From Balanoglossus misakiensis (taxonomy: Eukaryota; Hemichordata): DNA of 64,000 nt. The translations under genes and the position numbers were made by a program. This document shows positions 51,177 to 64,000 of this stretch, one piece after another; the first letter of the stretch is position 1, and each line of letters begins with the position of its first letter. Under the pieces are notes generated by a model, which was not told the DNA's origin, did no database searches, and worked only from the letters and a program-made list of their open reading frames with translations. The stretch covers positions 5,952,001 through 6,016,000 of the forward strand of contig CM082582.2 in NCBI GenBank assembly GCA_040954595.2. Reading direction: 5' to 3'.

Positions 51177-54100
51177 ATGGTGAAAGAAAAGCACCTTGCC
51201 AAGCCTTTGCTTGGGGTGTTGCTCCTCCTGGCGTGTGCGCGAGGAATACAAGGTAAGAATCAACGATGACTTTCACAAACAAAGATCGGTGCCTCTTGTA
51301 TACCACTAGTTTATTTTCCTTTAAACCAGGAATCATTAGTTAATGTGAACCTTCAAGAAACTTTCAGACCATGGCACAGAATTTAAAAAGTCGATTTTTA
51401 TGCTTTTGTGGCTAAATATCTTCTTCTATTTTCGAAAATCGAATTACGATATCAACACCGTGATCGCAACCTATCGGCTTACTCGACATTGCTTTATGTT
51501 GGTTTGCTATGCAAAACAAAATCCAAATGCGAATTCGTTGGTCGCGAAATGGATAAAAATTTCACTAAGCCGGTCTTGATTCGAATCGGTGCAGTGTCTT
51601 CCGAGTTCCAATCCCATACGTTTTATTCTTGTATATAGACTTTATCTAGCAAACCAAAAACAATTTTGTATTTCGCAACGCCACATTCCCAATATTACGC
51701 GAACGCCCCGCACCCACAGATGACATTCTCTCCCTCTCGCTGCGAAGTGCTGTGCTAATGAATATGGTCCGGCATGCGCCAATCGCCACATTGCCCAATT
51801 TCGGGAAGCCACCCAACTTGGAGTCGACCGCAAAAAGTTTGCACCGACTGTTAAATTTAGGGTCCTAGACAATGAGTCGAAGCGACCGCACACGACTGAA
51901 TCTTACAGTCTAGATGAAGTCAAGCTTAGAAAAATCGTGTGGTTTACACATGCATGAACAGTCTTCTTACTTTTCGCTAAAACAGGTCGGATGAAAACAA
52001 TTCAGTATCTTGCAAAAATATTCGAGAGGTCTCGAATTTATTATGGGATTACTTTCTTTGGAATGTGTGAAGCGTCTGTTTCCCTATTAGAGGGACTACT
52101 TTTCAGTCATAAAAGTTGACTGCTACGGGGGCTACGCTTCCGCCCAGAGAAGAGAGTCTGGGGAAATTGTAGACTCGACAGCCGCATGGGGCTAGAAGGG
52201 GAATATGTCACAACACTTGATAACAAGTTTAACTTTCATGGTAGTTTAGGTGTCTTCACCCCGTTATCGCTTTTGTACACAACCACCGGAAGCTTGATAC
52301 TGCGGCCGGCCACGGCTCTCAGCTGCGAGTGTGGGCCGTAACCTTTGACCCGAGTGAAAGTCTATTGCGCAGTTGAGACCAATATTCATATCAATGCGCG
52401 GACACTCGTTTTTGATAAACCCACACAAAACTCGATCTCCAACAGTGACAGTGGTGGTAATAATGATGATGATTAGATACTTAATAGAAATAAAAATATA
52501 TTTTGACATCGAAAGTGGTAAAATTCGACGTAGGGTCAACGCATATAGTAGTCCTACTCATTAAAATCAAGCGTTTTATCGACAAATCAGCTGGCTTTTT
52601 TCGGCAAATCTTCTCGTTTTTACATTTCACATTTGGATGTTCTCAATTTCAGGACTGCCAGACCCAGTAGCGTTTTGGCCACTTGACGCAGATGAAGGCT
52701 TACAGGACACATCTGGAAACGGGAACCACGGCACCAACGCCGGTGGCGCCAATCTCATCGCCGATGCCGACGGCACGTTGGCCGGCGCCTATCAGTTCAC
52801 GAGCAGCGCCAACTCGTACATCGAGTTCCCCAACAACGGCGCCTACGACACGAGGTACTCGATAACCATGTCGATGTACATATACCCGCAGGGCGTGTTC
52901 GGTCCCACGTTCAACTTCAAGCGCGACGCGTGGGGGGTCCACATGTACAGCGGCAACACCATGCACTTCGTGCGGTTCTGCCAGAGGAACAGCCTGGCGT
53001 TCACCACGGCGCTGTACGTGAACACCTTGAAGCAGAACGACTGGGTGTTCGTCAGCGCCAGCTACGACCACGACACCGGGATGGCCAAGCTGTGGATCTA
53101 CGACGAAGTTGTGCAGGCCGTGAACATCGGCCGAGTTGAGTTGGCGACGAACTACGAGGCGAGGATGGGAGTCAGAACATACGATGGCAGATATCTGAGG
53201 GCCATGGTTACCTGTATGCAGGTGTACGATAGAGAACTGACACCGTCTGAGATGCGAGAAGCCGAAAGCAAATGTAAAATTGGTCGAAGTATGTATACAG
53301 TTTTATCAGTAGTCTATGTCAATAGGTATTTCACCAATCATATATTGCATCAGTATTGTGTAGTTATCTTTACACGTCTAGAATGTGAAGGAAACTGACC
53401 AATCGAAGTGAATTATGCATGACAGGGACATTTCAGGCTCTATATCACTATGATCTGAGACGAATATACCTTAAGGTATACTAGTCCCAGCTATGATTCA
53501 TAAAACATTAGACAATATTAGATAACAAAATCGCCATTGGGTTATGTCTACTTGCTTGCTTCTGCAAATTGAAATTATTGTACCCCGTACACTGTCCAAG
53601 TTTGTGTAAAGATACATTGGAAAGGGTAATATAGTACATCAGTAAAACGTGCATGTTTGACATAATTATGATTTAGTAAAAGGGAGATAAAAGTAAGATT
53701 TTATCTAGTATAAACTATAATGCGTGAATCTTTTACTCACCAGTCGAACAACCCTTACCAACTGTGAATTGTAACAACGGGCCGCTGAGAAACCAGATGG
53801 TGCAATTCGACGGGACGGCAAGCAGCTACGTGAAATACTCCAGCGGCGATATCCCTGATCTGGAGAGGTTCAGCGCCTGCTGGTGGGCCCAGACCAGCGC
53901 GTCGGCCAACAACTACCGGACCCACTTCAGCTACATGACGAGCAACGTGAACACCGGCTCCATCTACGTGCGCCGGATCAACAGTCTCATCCTGAACGTC
54001 AACAACGGCGACGGCGCTGCCACCTCCGTCTCCATCGAGTACGGTCTGTGGCACCACGTCTGCGTCATGTGGTCCAACATCGTCGGGCGCTACCAAGTCT

Positions 54101-57100
54101 TCAAGGACGGCGGACTGGTGTACACCACGACCGGTCTGAGAACCTCGCAGACGATCCAAGGCGGCGGACTTCTCGTGCTCGGCCAGCGACTGTCCAGCAA
54201 CACCGGCAGCTTCTACGGCGCCACCTACTCCTTTCAAGGGAACATGGCGTCCTTCAGCATGTGGAACAAACTTATTGACGAGTCAGATATAGCGGTAAGA
54301 TGCAAACGTTAATGATGTATGACAAGCCTCAGGCGGGTCAGAGTTGCAGAGTGGCAACTCACTCAAAACGTCTTCTACTTTTTATATTCAGGTACAGATG
54401 TTTAGGACTAATATGCAAATTACAAAGGGCCTACAAAATGAGGTTAATGTCTTTTGAAATGCTAATTTACAGTCTTAGAAGAATGTAAAATCGAAGTGGC
54501 CAAATACTGGTGTACGATGGGATTATCATTAGCGCGTGTGCATTTGATAAGTCAACAAGCAGTTGCCAATTTGAAGGCCTTCAGAATATGTATTTGAGAA
54601 ATAAACCCAAAATTTATTCTTTGCGACCCCCACAAAACACATCTGCAGTGAAACTTTCGCTGCAATCCAACCTATTTCTATTATTCCGATTAATATAATT
54701 ATATAATTCTTTATTTAATTATTACAGGCAATGGCATCCAGTGGATGTAACGCAGAGGATTGTGGTAACATTTTGGCTTGGACTAGTTTCCAGACTGATG
54801 GCCTAAACGGTGTTGAGACTGAACGTTCTACACTAGTGTGCGGTATGTTCAAAACTGTCGACACACTTTTTATTTGTTTCTATTTTTAATGTATTGGATT
54901 GTATATTTTCTTTGGAATCAAAGCAGACGACCATATGATATGCGCAACAAACTTATATGTTACGGTTACCTTTCTGTACTACAAACACACAGGTTTTGTA
55001 GAAAAAAATATGGATTTGAAATACGTGGGTCTTTGACTAAAAAGCAAGGCAGGATATAGTAGGTGCTAAAGATGTGTAGACTTATTCGGTTTAATACATT
55101 AACTCAACAGAAGACCGCGTGGAAGGATGCGCAGGTGGGGCCTTTCAGGGCAAAATGTTAAACATGGACAACACTGGCAGCGGTTTCAGCTACGCGCAGT
55201 CGTTCCAGTCCATCCCAGACATGAAGCAGTTCACCATGTGCTGGTGGGTTCGCAGCACGGACACCACTACGTCCAAGTACCTGATGACCTACCGCTCGTC
55301 CAACATCAACACGGGCAGCATCTACGTCTACAACCCCAATAACGTGCAGCTGTACGTCAACAACGGCGCCGCCACCGCCAGCGGCATCGCCGTCAACTAC
55401 GGCATCTGGCACCACCTGTGCATGACGTGGGACTCGGCGGACTCCGGCCGATACCACTACTACAAAGACGGCAACATGAGGTACACGTCGTACAATCTGA
55501 AGACGGGCCAGACTATGCTGGGAGGCGGGACGCTGATGATCGGCCAGTGGCAGGCGTCGGTCGGGAGTGGACTCAGCAAGTCGTATTCCTTCAATCACGA
55601 CGTCACCGAGTTCAATATCTGGAGTGAACTTCTGGATGCAGAAAATATTGCAGTAAGAGCATTTGGTTTGCTTGCACAAACATCACATATACGCATCACA
55701 CTCTATAAACACCAAAGATTTATGTTAATCAAATGATTGGGTTTACAGTCAAACATCAGCGTGTGGTAGTTTTCAGTTTTTTGTTAGCAATTTTTTTCTT
55801 GCCATACTTTACTTGACACACAAACCCATTAGGCCTACAATACAGAAATTAGGACTACAAAACCAGTAGAAAATTTCGGGATTTTCGTCGGTTTCCAACT
55901 TTTGCATTTGGAAAGTTACTGTATTGCTCATTTACTTATTTTTGTATATTATTCCCCGCAGCAAATGGCTGAGTCTCCGTGTGAGAGCGTCTGCGGAAAT
56001 GCTGTGTCCTGGGCCTTCTTCCGGGAGAGTGACATCACAATGTCTGTGACAGCTGAAGATGCCGACATTCAGTGTTGTAAGTGTTGAAGAAAATAAGGGA
56101 CGTTTATAGCTGTAACTTTTGGCTTTATTGCCAGTATTTTTGTTCTTTGAATCATACACAATAAATTGTTTGCTCTACTCCAAACAGCATGTCAATGGTA
56201 CTTTAACGTAGACGCATTTTGTATCGTTTGGCTATGGTTTAATAATTATTGGATATGCTTTACTCTTGACAACATAGCCGCCGAGGAACCTCAGTGTGAT
56301 GACGGAGCGTACGAAGGCAAGCTCTTCCATTTTGACAGCACATCCGAGTACACCTACGCAACCGTTGACAAAGACTTCAGAGACATCTGGTCGTTCACAA
56401 GTTGTTGGTGGATGCGAACGCAGGACACCAGCAGTACGTACCGCACCATGATGAGCTACTTCGCACTCGGTGACAGTACGAGTCTCGCCAGCATCGCGGT
56501 GGAAAATCCTTACAACATGAGAGTCGGCATCAAGGGAAGGTGGGGCAGCAGCTCCGGAATTGCAGTCAACTACGGGATGTGGCATCACGTGTGTGTCACG
56601 TGGACCTCGGATGGTGGCACGTACCAGATCTACCGAAATGGAGGCCTGGCTTACACACAGACTGGTTACTCGGCAAACAAGATCCTCAGAGGCGGTGGCA
56701 AATTGGTTCTTGGACAAAAACAGACAACCCTCGGCGGGGGATTCAGTAGAACCTATTCCTACTACGGTGACATGTCAGATTTTAATATGTGGAGCACTGT
56801 TTTGGAATCAGACGTCATCAAGGTACATATAATTGCAAAAATGATTATTCTTGTTATTAGGATATTTTAGTAATTCTGTATACATCATTTAACACTATGA
56901 ATAATTATTTTCAGACAAAACCAATTGATAGCGTTTCTAATTATGAAAGTAAATTGTACACAAATCTGCTGTTAGTTGACCAGACGTATGTTGTATATAG
57001 CACTGCACATTTGATCAACGCAAGTTTTATATAATTGAGTTGATTTTATCGTGTCCATTATGGCATTGTTTTCAGGGATTTGTTGAAAACCGAGGATGTA

Positions 57101-60100
57101 GCAATGGATGTGGTGATCTGGTTTCATGGTACGGCTTCACCAGCAGCAATCTCGAAGAAGTGGAAGTTGAAGATGCAGATGCCGTCTGCGGTAGGTCACA
57201 ATGTTACTGCATTAATTGTCATAGAACAAGTTTGTGTGGCATGTGAAAGGCAGTCAAGGGCAGCCCTGTGGAGTAACACGCCCTGTACACTAGCTCAGAC
57301 AAATTTTCCCTGTTACACATATGCCACAAGAATGGTTGTAACTCACCACCATATTTGTCTTTTCGATTACCGAGACATTACTTTACAAATACAAGTGCCG
57401 CTAACCATTTCCTTGTGTCTGACACTTGCAGAAGACAGAGCTACCACGTGCGGTGAGGGTACATTGGACGACAAGAAATGGAGTCTGGAAACTTCTTCGT
57501 CGCAGTTCAGCTACGCCGCCGTGAGACAAGAGATCCCCACCATGTCGGCCGTCTCGGTGTGCATGTGGGTGAAGAGTACTGACACGACGACCAGCAAATA
57601 CCTGTACACCTACAGAACCTCCAACATCAACACGGGAAGCATCTTCTTGAACAACCCGAACAACCTGCGCTTCTACATCGACAATGCCGCCGGTACGGCG
57701 AGCGGAGTAGCCGTCAACTACGGCATCTGGCACCACATATGTCAGACGTGGACGGCAGAGGGCGGCAAGTACCAGTACTTCAAAGATGGGCGATTGCGGT
57801 ACACCAGCACCAACCTGCGAACCAACTACGAGATCACCGGTGGTGGCACGCTGATCATTGGACAGTGGCAAGGGTCACAGGGCGGTACCTTCTCCACGGC
57901 CTACGGTTTCAATGCTGAAATCTCCAAGTTCAACATGTGGAGTGAAGTCTTAGAAGTTGCTGCGATAGAGGTACTAAATATAGTAACTTTTCTTTTAAAG
58001 TGCTTAAAGTTACTATGTTGAACATTCATCTCTGGCTGGGTGTTTGATATAAAGTGTGGCTTCTGCGCATCTCCAGATATCACACTTTTAAATTACGGGA
58101 TTCGAACACGGAAGGGCCAAGAACGTTGAGGGAGTTGGTTACTTTCTTGCACAGTTCAGTATTATTCTGGAAATAACTGCTTTGTTTCTTTACACAAAAG
58201 TTTACTGATTATTCCCAACTAACGGATTAAACATCTGTGCCTACAGGGTATGGTTGAAGAACCATGTGGGTATATATGCGGTGATGTCGTATGGTGGTCC
58301 TACTTCAGGGATGACGATTTGGCCAATATAGACGTTGATGATCATGGTCTACAGTGCGGTAAGTAAAATAACTGAGAAGTTAGTGTTACATTCTAAAGAA
58401 AAACGTGTGTGCAATTTGTATAACCATGTTGGACACACCAGAGCAAAGTTATGACGTGTATTGTTTCATCTACAGAGGAAGAAGAATTGATCTGCGAAGA
58501 CGGGCCATACACCAACAAGACCTGGTCGTTCGACAGTACATCTGAATACACCTACGTCACAGCGCCTACTGAGTTTTTAGACATGTTCTCATTTACGGCC
58601 TGTTGGTGGATGAGAACCAACGATGTGTCCGGACAGGCCCGCTCTATCTTCACCTACTTTGCGCCCGGAGACAACCCTGGAAGTATTCTGGTGCAGACAG
58701 CAAGCAGCCTGAGAGCTTGTATCAAGAATACCTGGGCTTCCCCCTCCGGCGTATCGGTGACCTATGGCGCCTGGCACCACGTGTGCGTCACGTGGACCAT
58801 GGACGGCGGCGTGCAGGAATTCTACAAAGACGGCAGTCGGGTTTTCCAGCAGTCGAACGTGAGGGCCAATCAGATGTTGAGAGGCGGCGGAAAGCTCATC
58901 ATTGGTCAACGACAAGCAAGTGTTGGAGGTGGATTCAACAGGGCTTATTCGTATATTGGCGATTTGTCCGAATTCAACATGTGGAGCGAAGTCTTGATGC
59001 AGTCCAAAATCCAGGTAAGACTGATAGCGTACAAGGCAAAAATGTGTCATATAGATCCAGCGTTTACCTACATAATGATACCTATCTTACAATAAGCTCT
59101 GTAAATATCAGCTCTGACAAACGTCTCCAAATTCGTTGGTAACTATATCTACCGCGATGACCCCTCTAATACAAATCTTCCACTACAGGGTTTTGCGCAG
59201 AACCGCGGCTGCGAAAATGGCTGTGGAGACTTACTCTCTTGGTCGGAAATAACGTCGTCTGCCCTAACGGAAGTAGAAGTCACCAATGCAGATTCCATGT
59301 GTCGTAAGTTTATTTAATGTGCTCTTCTCTTGCCCAGTAACTACAATGAGCTACAATGAGCCATAAAGATTGTCAAGTAGTGTCAAAGTTAAGGGTTTTC
59401 GTGTCTTTCCTTTGTGTCCATTACTGTAAATACCGTGTATCTTAAGTTAATGAAGTGTGTTGCTTTATGTTTAAGAACCAAGAGTTGACTGCGAAGATGG
59501 CGACGGTGGGGAATTTGATGACAAAGTGGTTGGAATGGACAACTCTGGTGACTACAGCTATCTGTCGTCCTTCCAAACGATGCCCGACATGACCGCCTTC
59601 ACCATGTGCTGGTGGCTCCGCAGCAGAGACACGACAACGTCCAAGTACCTCATGACCTATCGCTCGTCCAACATCAACACGGGCAGCATCTACGTGTACA
59701 ACCCGAACAACGTGCAGCTGTACGTCAACAACGGCGCGGCGACCGCCAGCGGCTTGGCGGTCAACTATGGCCTGTGGCATCACCTCTGTATGACCTGGGA
59801 CGGCGCCGACGTCGGCAGATATCACTATTACAAAGACGGCAACATGAAGTACACGTCCTACAACTTGCGGAACACCCAGACTATTCTCGGGGGAGGCAGT
59901 CTGCTGATTGGCCACTGGCAGGGATCCATTGGCGGCTCCTTGAGCAAGAGTTACTCGTTCAACCACGATTTGACCAAATTTAACATCTGGAATGAAGTCT
60001 TTGACCAAGAAGCAATAATGGTTAGTAGCACTTTGATCCTCTGGGGGGATTCGTGAACAACTCGATCTGTGTAGACACACAGTTTCAGTGAGTTCGATAT

Positions 60101-63100
60101 CACAGCAAAACATTGTTATTTGATTTCTATACAGAACATGGCGAATTCCCCGTGCGATGTCTCTTGTGGAAACGCTATTTCTTGGCCATATTTCCGTTCA
60201 AGCGACATATCTTCAGCTGTTACAGTGAAAGATTCTGACATCCTATGTGGTAAGTGTTTAAACGATTGTTTGAGAATGTATTTATTTATTTACTTGTGGC
60301 AACTAATTATATCATGTGTGATATACGGTTTTCTTTGAACTGTCGATTACTGTGTATGTCACTGTGTGTAGAATGTTGTGTGTCCAAAAACGAGACTGAT
60401 TTGCATATTTCAGCTCCTGAGGAACCCGAATGCGATAATGGCGAATTTGAAGACAAGGTGTGGAAGTTTGACAGCACATCCGAGTACACTTACGTCACTC
60501 TCGAGAAAGAGATCCGCGACATCTGGGAGTTCTCCTCCTGTTGGTGGATGAGGACCAAAGACAGCAGCAGTACAAACCACGCCGTGTGGAGCTACTTCGC
60601 CCAGGGCGACAGCGTGGGCAGCATATTGGTGGAGAACCCGTACAACCTGCGCGTGGCCATCAAGAACAGCTGGGGCAGCAACTCGGGCATCGCCGTCAAC
60701 TACGGCATGTGGCACCACGTGTGCGTCACGTGGACGACGGAAGGCGGCCTCTACAAGATATACAGAGACGGCGGTCTGGCGTACCAGCAAGGCGGGAAAT
60801 CCACCAACACCGAGCTGAGAGGGGGCGGGACCGTGGTGATTGGACAGAGGCAGTCGCAGCTTGGAGGTGGCTTCAGCAGGAGTTATTCCTTCTACGGAGA
60901 CATTTCAGGCTTCCAGTTCTGGAAGAACCTCATCGATGAAAGCGATATCAAGGTAATTCAGATGTCCTAGACTGGTAGTTGTCGAAATGACGACAATTAT
61001 TAGAGATTGTTTAACCATAACAAACCCTATAAAACCTTCTGAGTCCCTCCAAATTCAACTCACACAAATGGTGGTAACATTAGTTCTACTCCCTTCATAT
61101 ATATGTGTCATTTTCTCGTAAATCACTTACTGATTGGCCGTAGCAATTGCATGCGAGCTGCTCATTCATTGCGCAACATCCGTTCGCATCCATTGTACGA
61201 ATAGTGAGGGTCCAAATTCTGAAATTTGCTTTCTTGTTATTGGTATTCAGAGCTTTGTCGAGAATCGTGGCTGCGAAAACGGCTGTGGTAATATCCTGTC
61301 TTGGGCTGAGTTCACCAGTGATCATCTCACAGAGGTCGAAGTTGAAGATGCTGAAGCAGTGTGTGGTGAGTATATTCCGTGGTATTTGTGCTTTTCCACA
61401 AACATTATATGGAGACATATACATATATATCGTGACATTATTGTGACTATGTATGCAATGAGAAAATATACAATATCATAACATTGTGACCGTGTATGCC
61501 AATAGAACAATAAGCTCTCCTCGTAATATCGGAGATTGCGACTTTTTAGCTGTCCTCATAAATGGGAATGAGATACATGAAGACTTGTGCACATTTTGGA
61601 AGTAACCGGAACATCACGTTTCCTTTCAGAACCACGTGTCACGTCGTGCGGAGATGGCGAGTTCGACGATTCAGCGTGGACGCTGGAGACGTCATCATCT
61701 CAGTTCAGCTACGCCGCCATCAGACAAGAGATCCCCACGATGTCGGCCGTCTCGGTGTGCATGTGGGTGAAGAGTACTGACACAACGACCAGCAAATACC
61801 TGTACACCTACAGAACCTCCAACATCAACACGGGAAGCATCTACCTGTACAACCCGAACAGCCTGCAGTTCTACATCGACAACTCCGCCGGTACGGCCAG
61901 TGGAATAGCGGTCAACTACGGACTGTGGTTCCACGTGTGTCAGACGTGGACGGCGGAGGGCGGCAAGTACCAGTACTTCAAAGATGGGCGATTGCGGTAC
62001 ACCAGCACCAACCTGCGAACCAACTACGAGATCGTCGGAGGCGGCACCCTGATAATTGGACAGTGGCAGGGGTCGCAGGGCGGTACCTTCTCCACGGCCT
62101 ACGGTTTCAATGCTGAAATCACCAAGTTCAACATGTGGAGTGAAGTATTGGAAACTTCAGATATCGAGGTGTGTACTTTACCAGACCGTTACCGATAAGG
62201 TGGCGAATAATCTAAGCGTGCCTTACTGTTTATGGGAGATATGTAGCAGTAGACGTATGGCATGAGGACATCTCTTCAACCCCTCTAATTTGCATATTCC
62301 AACATATGGTCTAAGTCTATGGCTGTCTTCTAATAACCATGTGGTGGCGCTAATTTTTCGGGTGGCCACCCGATTGCAAAATCGTACTGGGCAAGATCCC
62401 CACTTTCCATTGTAACTGTGGCTATAATTGCATAGGTTGCCGCTTACCTATTATCCACACTGTTCTTTTACTTAGGCTATGGTTGCAGAGCCTTGTGGAC
62501 ACATGTGTGGGAATGTTGTTTGGTGGTCCTACTTCAGATCTGACGATATAGCCAACATTGAAGCTGGTGAACACGGGCTTCAGTGCGGTAAGTAACATCC
62601 AACGCCCCAAAACGCCTCACAATTTGTACAACGGCCCCTATTTGGACCTCATGCGAGAGAAACCACGGCCATCTTGTATCTAGCTCGTACGCAAGCTCTA
62701 GAGTGCCTTATGGGTAAAAATAATGTTTATCAACAAAGGCTAAATCGTGACGATACCCGCCTTTTAAAGAATTTATATTACAGTCAGTCGAAGTATTATA
62801 TTCCTGTTTTCTTAAATATTTGGTATCTCACGTGAAATAACTTCTTTCCGATTACAATTTACAGAGGAAGAAGAGGTGATATGTGAATCGGGAGCATTTA
62901 CAAACAAGACGTGGGCGTTCGACAGCACCTCCGAGTTCACCTACGTCACAGCGCCCGCCGAGTTTGTCGACATGATGTCCTTCACTGTCTGCTGGTGGAT
63001 GCGATCGAACGACGTCTCCAACCAAGGGCGGGCGTTCTTCAGCTACTTCGCGCCGGGCGACAGCACCGGCAGCATCCTGGTGCAGAACCCGAGCAACCTG

Positions 63101-63845
63101 CGGGCCGCCATTCTGAACTCGTGGGCGACGGCGTCGGGCGTGTCGGTGACCTACGGCGTGTGGCACCACGTCTGCGTGACGTGGAGCGCTGACGGCGGCC
63201 AGCACGAGTTCTACAAGGACGGCAGCCGAGTGTTCACCCAGCTGAACTTCCAGACCAACAAACCCATCAGAGGTGGCGGCAGAGTCGTCATCGGCCAGAG
63301 ACAATCCACGGGTGCCTTCAGCCGATCGTACTCGTACATTGGCGAAGTGTCAGATTTCAACATGTGGAGTGAAGTTCTAATCGCGTCTAAAATACAGGTA
63401 AGCCCAAATTCTGCGCAGTATACTACCATCAAAGAGTTTCCTGTACTTGTCAGTAAATGTATTTCACGTTCCGAAAAAAACACCTTTCTATAGAGTCTAC
63501 AAACTTAAGATGTGAGTGGTGTATGTTGGTGTTACCCAGTAAGGTATCTACAACGCAGGCAGATTCAACAAGTCTTTGGTACTCTATCTGAACAGTATGT
63601 CTATACCAGAGGAGAAGACCGAGTTTCTAATTATTTTCAAAAAGACGAGCATTTCTCTCCTTTCATCCATTCTTCCTGCGAACATCTATTCAAGTATATA
63701 TCACGAGTTTCTCAAATCACATTTGTTCAGGCATTTGCTGACAACCGTGGCTGTGGAAATGGTTGCGGTGATCTGATCTCCTGGTCGGCATTTACATCAT
63801 CCGATCTAACAAGTGTCGAAGTCGAGGATGCCGACGCAGTCTGCA
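51177..63845 (+). CDS. Giant secreted LamG/pentraxin-repeat protein, first 20 exons (partial, at least 2204 aa)
   Basis: Exons: 51177-51252, 52653-53288, 53744-54294, 54728-54842, 55111-55652, 55962-56076, 56278-56822, 57076-57190, 57432-57970, 58247-58358, 58476-59014, 59189-59303, 59476-60020, 60135-60249, 60414-60952, 61251-61365, 61630-62168, 62476-62587, 62865-63397, 63731-63845; it continues beyond the window. Exon 1 is a signal peptide (LLGVLLLLACARG). Exon 2 is a stand-alone LamG domain (VAFWPLDADEGLQDTSGNGN). Then come nine ConA-like/pentraxin domains, each coded by one exon of 533-551 nt (CWW.R, WHHVCVTW, GGGKLVLGQ, FNMWSEVL) plus one of 112-115 nt (for example NRGCSNGCGDLVSWYGFTSS). 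WHH.C..W and LGQ are pentraxin hallmarks, and the small exon matches the C-terminal GNVLSW-type strand of that fold. Ligand unknown; extracellular matrix or pattern-recognition roles are possible. I do not recognise an ortholog. Confidence 0.9.
55111..59303 (+). repeat. Four-domain supermodule A (pentraxin domains 3-6)
   Basis: Exons 5-12. The order of domain subtypes is: SYAQSFQSIPDM type, FDSTSEYTYAT type, SYAAVRQEIPTM type, FDSTSEYTYVT type with an acidic EEEELIC start. Their small exons are in turn QMAESPC, GFVENRGC, GMVEEPC (112 nt) and GFAQNRGC. Supermodule B repeats the same order. Confidence 0.9.
56095..56160 (+). repeat. Interspersed repeat with TAGCTGTAACTTTTGGC core
   Basis: GTTTATAGCTGTAACTTTTG followed by GCTTTATTGCCAGTATTTTT, in an intron of the pentraxin-array gene; related to 42804-42861 and 20466-20530. 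Confidence 0.45.
59476..63845 (+). repeat. Four-domain supermodule B (pentraxin domains 7-10)
   Basis: Exons 13-20, offset 4.1-4.4 kb from supermodule A. Subtype order and exon lengths repeat: 545/115, 539/115, 539/112, 533/115 nt against 542/115, 545/115, 539/112, 539/115 nt. Small exons NMANSPC, SFVENRGC, AMVAEPC (112 nt) and AFADNRGC match their partners. The next domain would lie past the right edge. Confidence 0.9.
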
Positions 63846-64000
63846 GTACGTATTGAGTTCTCGTTGTGTCTATGAACTTCATTTTATGTACACAATTTTC
63901 GCTTAATTTGATATACAGTACATCAGACAAAGATCAAATGACTTGACAATAAAAACTACAACATTCAGTGTCGACGTTTGCAATAGACCATATCCAGAAC

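Noticed and set aside
52700-53071. Long antisense frames over pentraxin-array exons (also near 53755, 55158, 57401, 59442, 62852)
   Set aside because: GC-rich third positions in real exons keep stops rare on the opposite strand; the plus-strand exons have domain and splice support.

Overview
This is a 64 kb window of an animal nuclear genome. Genes have short GC-richer exons with GT-AG introns in AT-rich DNA full of short interspersed repeats. The gene set (PSKH1-type kinase, cyclin E, TP53INP, NAGPA, ASMT-like enzyme, a huge tandem pentraxin/LamG protein) and the intron and repeat style suggest a marine invertebrate, most likely a non-vertebrate deuterostome. The species cannot be fixed from sequence alone. 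I assembled the gene models by hand by joining reading frames at splice sites with matching phases and comparing them with remembered family features; no search was run.

Layout: (1) 1-4 kb: 5' coding exon of a PSKH1-like kinase (minus; remainder off the left edge), a decayed SKP1-like fragment in its intron, and a pair of CRE palindromes upstream. (2) 8.0-14.1 kb: complete ten-exon cyclin E gene (minus, 416 aa) with E2F-like sites at its 5' end. (3) 14.3-18.6 kb: repeat-rich intergenic DNA with a (CAT)n tract, a foldback MITE and a 4 x 218 bp tandem repeat. (4) 18.65-21.03 kb: six-exon BtpA-family gene (plus, 282 aa). (5) 26.7-27.9 kb: two-exon TP53INP gene (minus, 224 aa). (6) 35.7-40.7 kb: nine-exon NAGPA gene (minus, 590 aa). 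(7) 42.5-43.9 kb: three-exon gene for a 189-aa secreted protein I do not recognise (plus). (8) 45.6-48.2 kb: five-exon acetylserotonin O-methyltransferase-like gene (plus, 353 aa). (9) 51.2 kb to the right edge: the first 20 exons of a giant secreted protein (at least 2204 aa) made of at least ten LamG/pentraxin-like domains.

The genes do not form one pathway. The main points of interest are the hierarchically duplicated pentraxin-domain gene (2-domain unit, then a 4-domain unit, then that unit again), a foldback transposon inserted exactly in the TAG of a splice acceptor in the ASMT-like gene, an inactive tandem copy of another acceptor in the same gene, and linkage of cyclin E with TP53INP and a PSKH kinase, which recalls human 8q21-q22. 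Several MITE-like families are dispersed between and within the genes.
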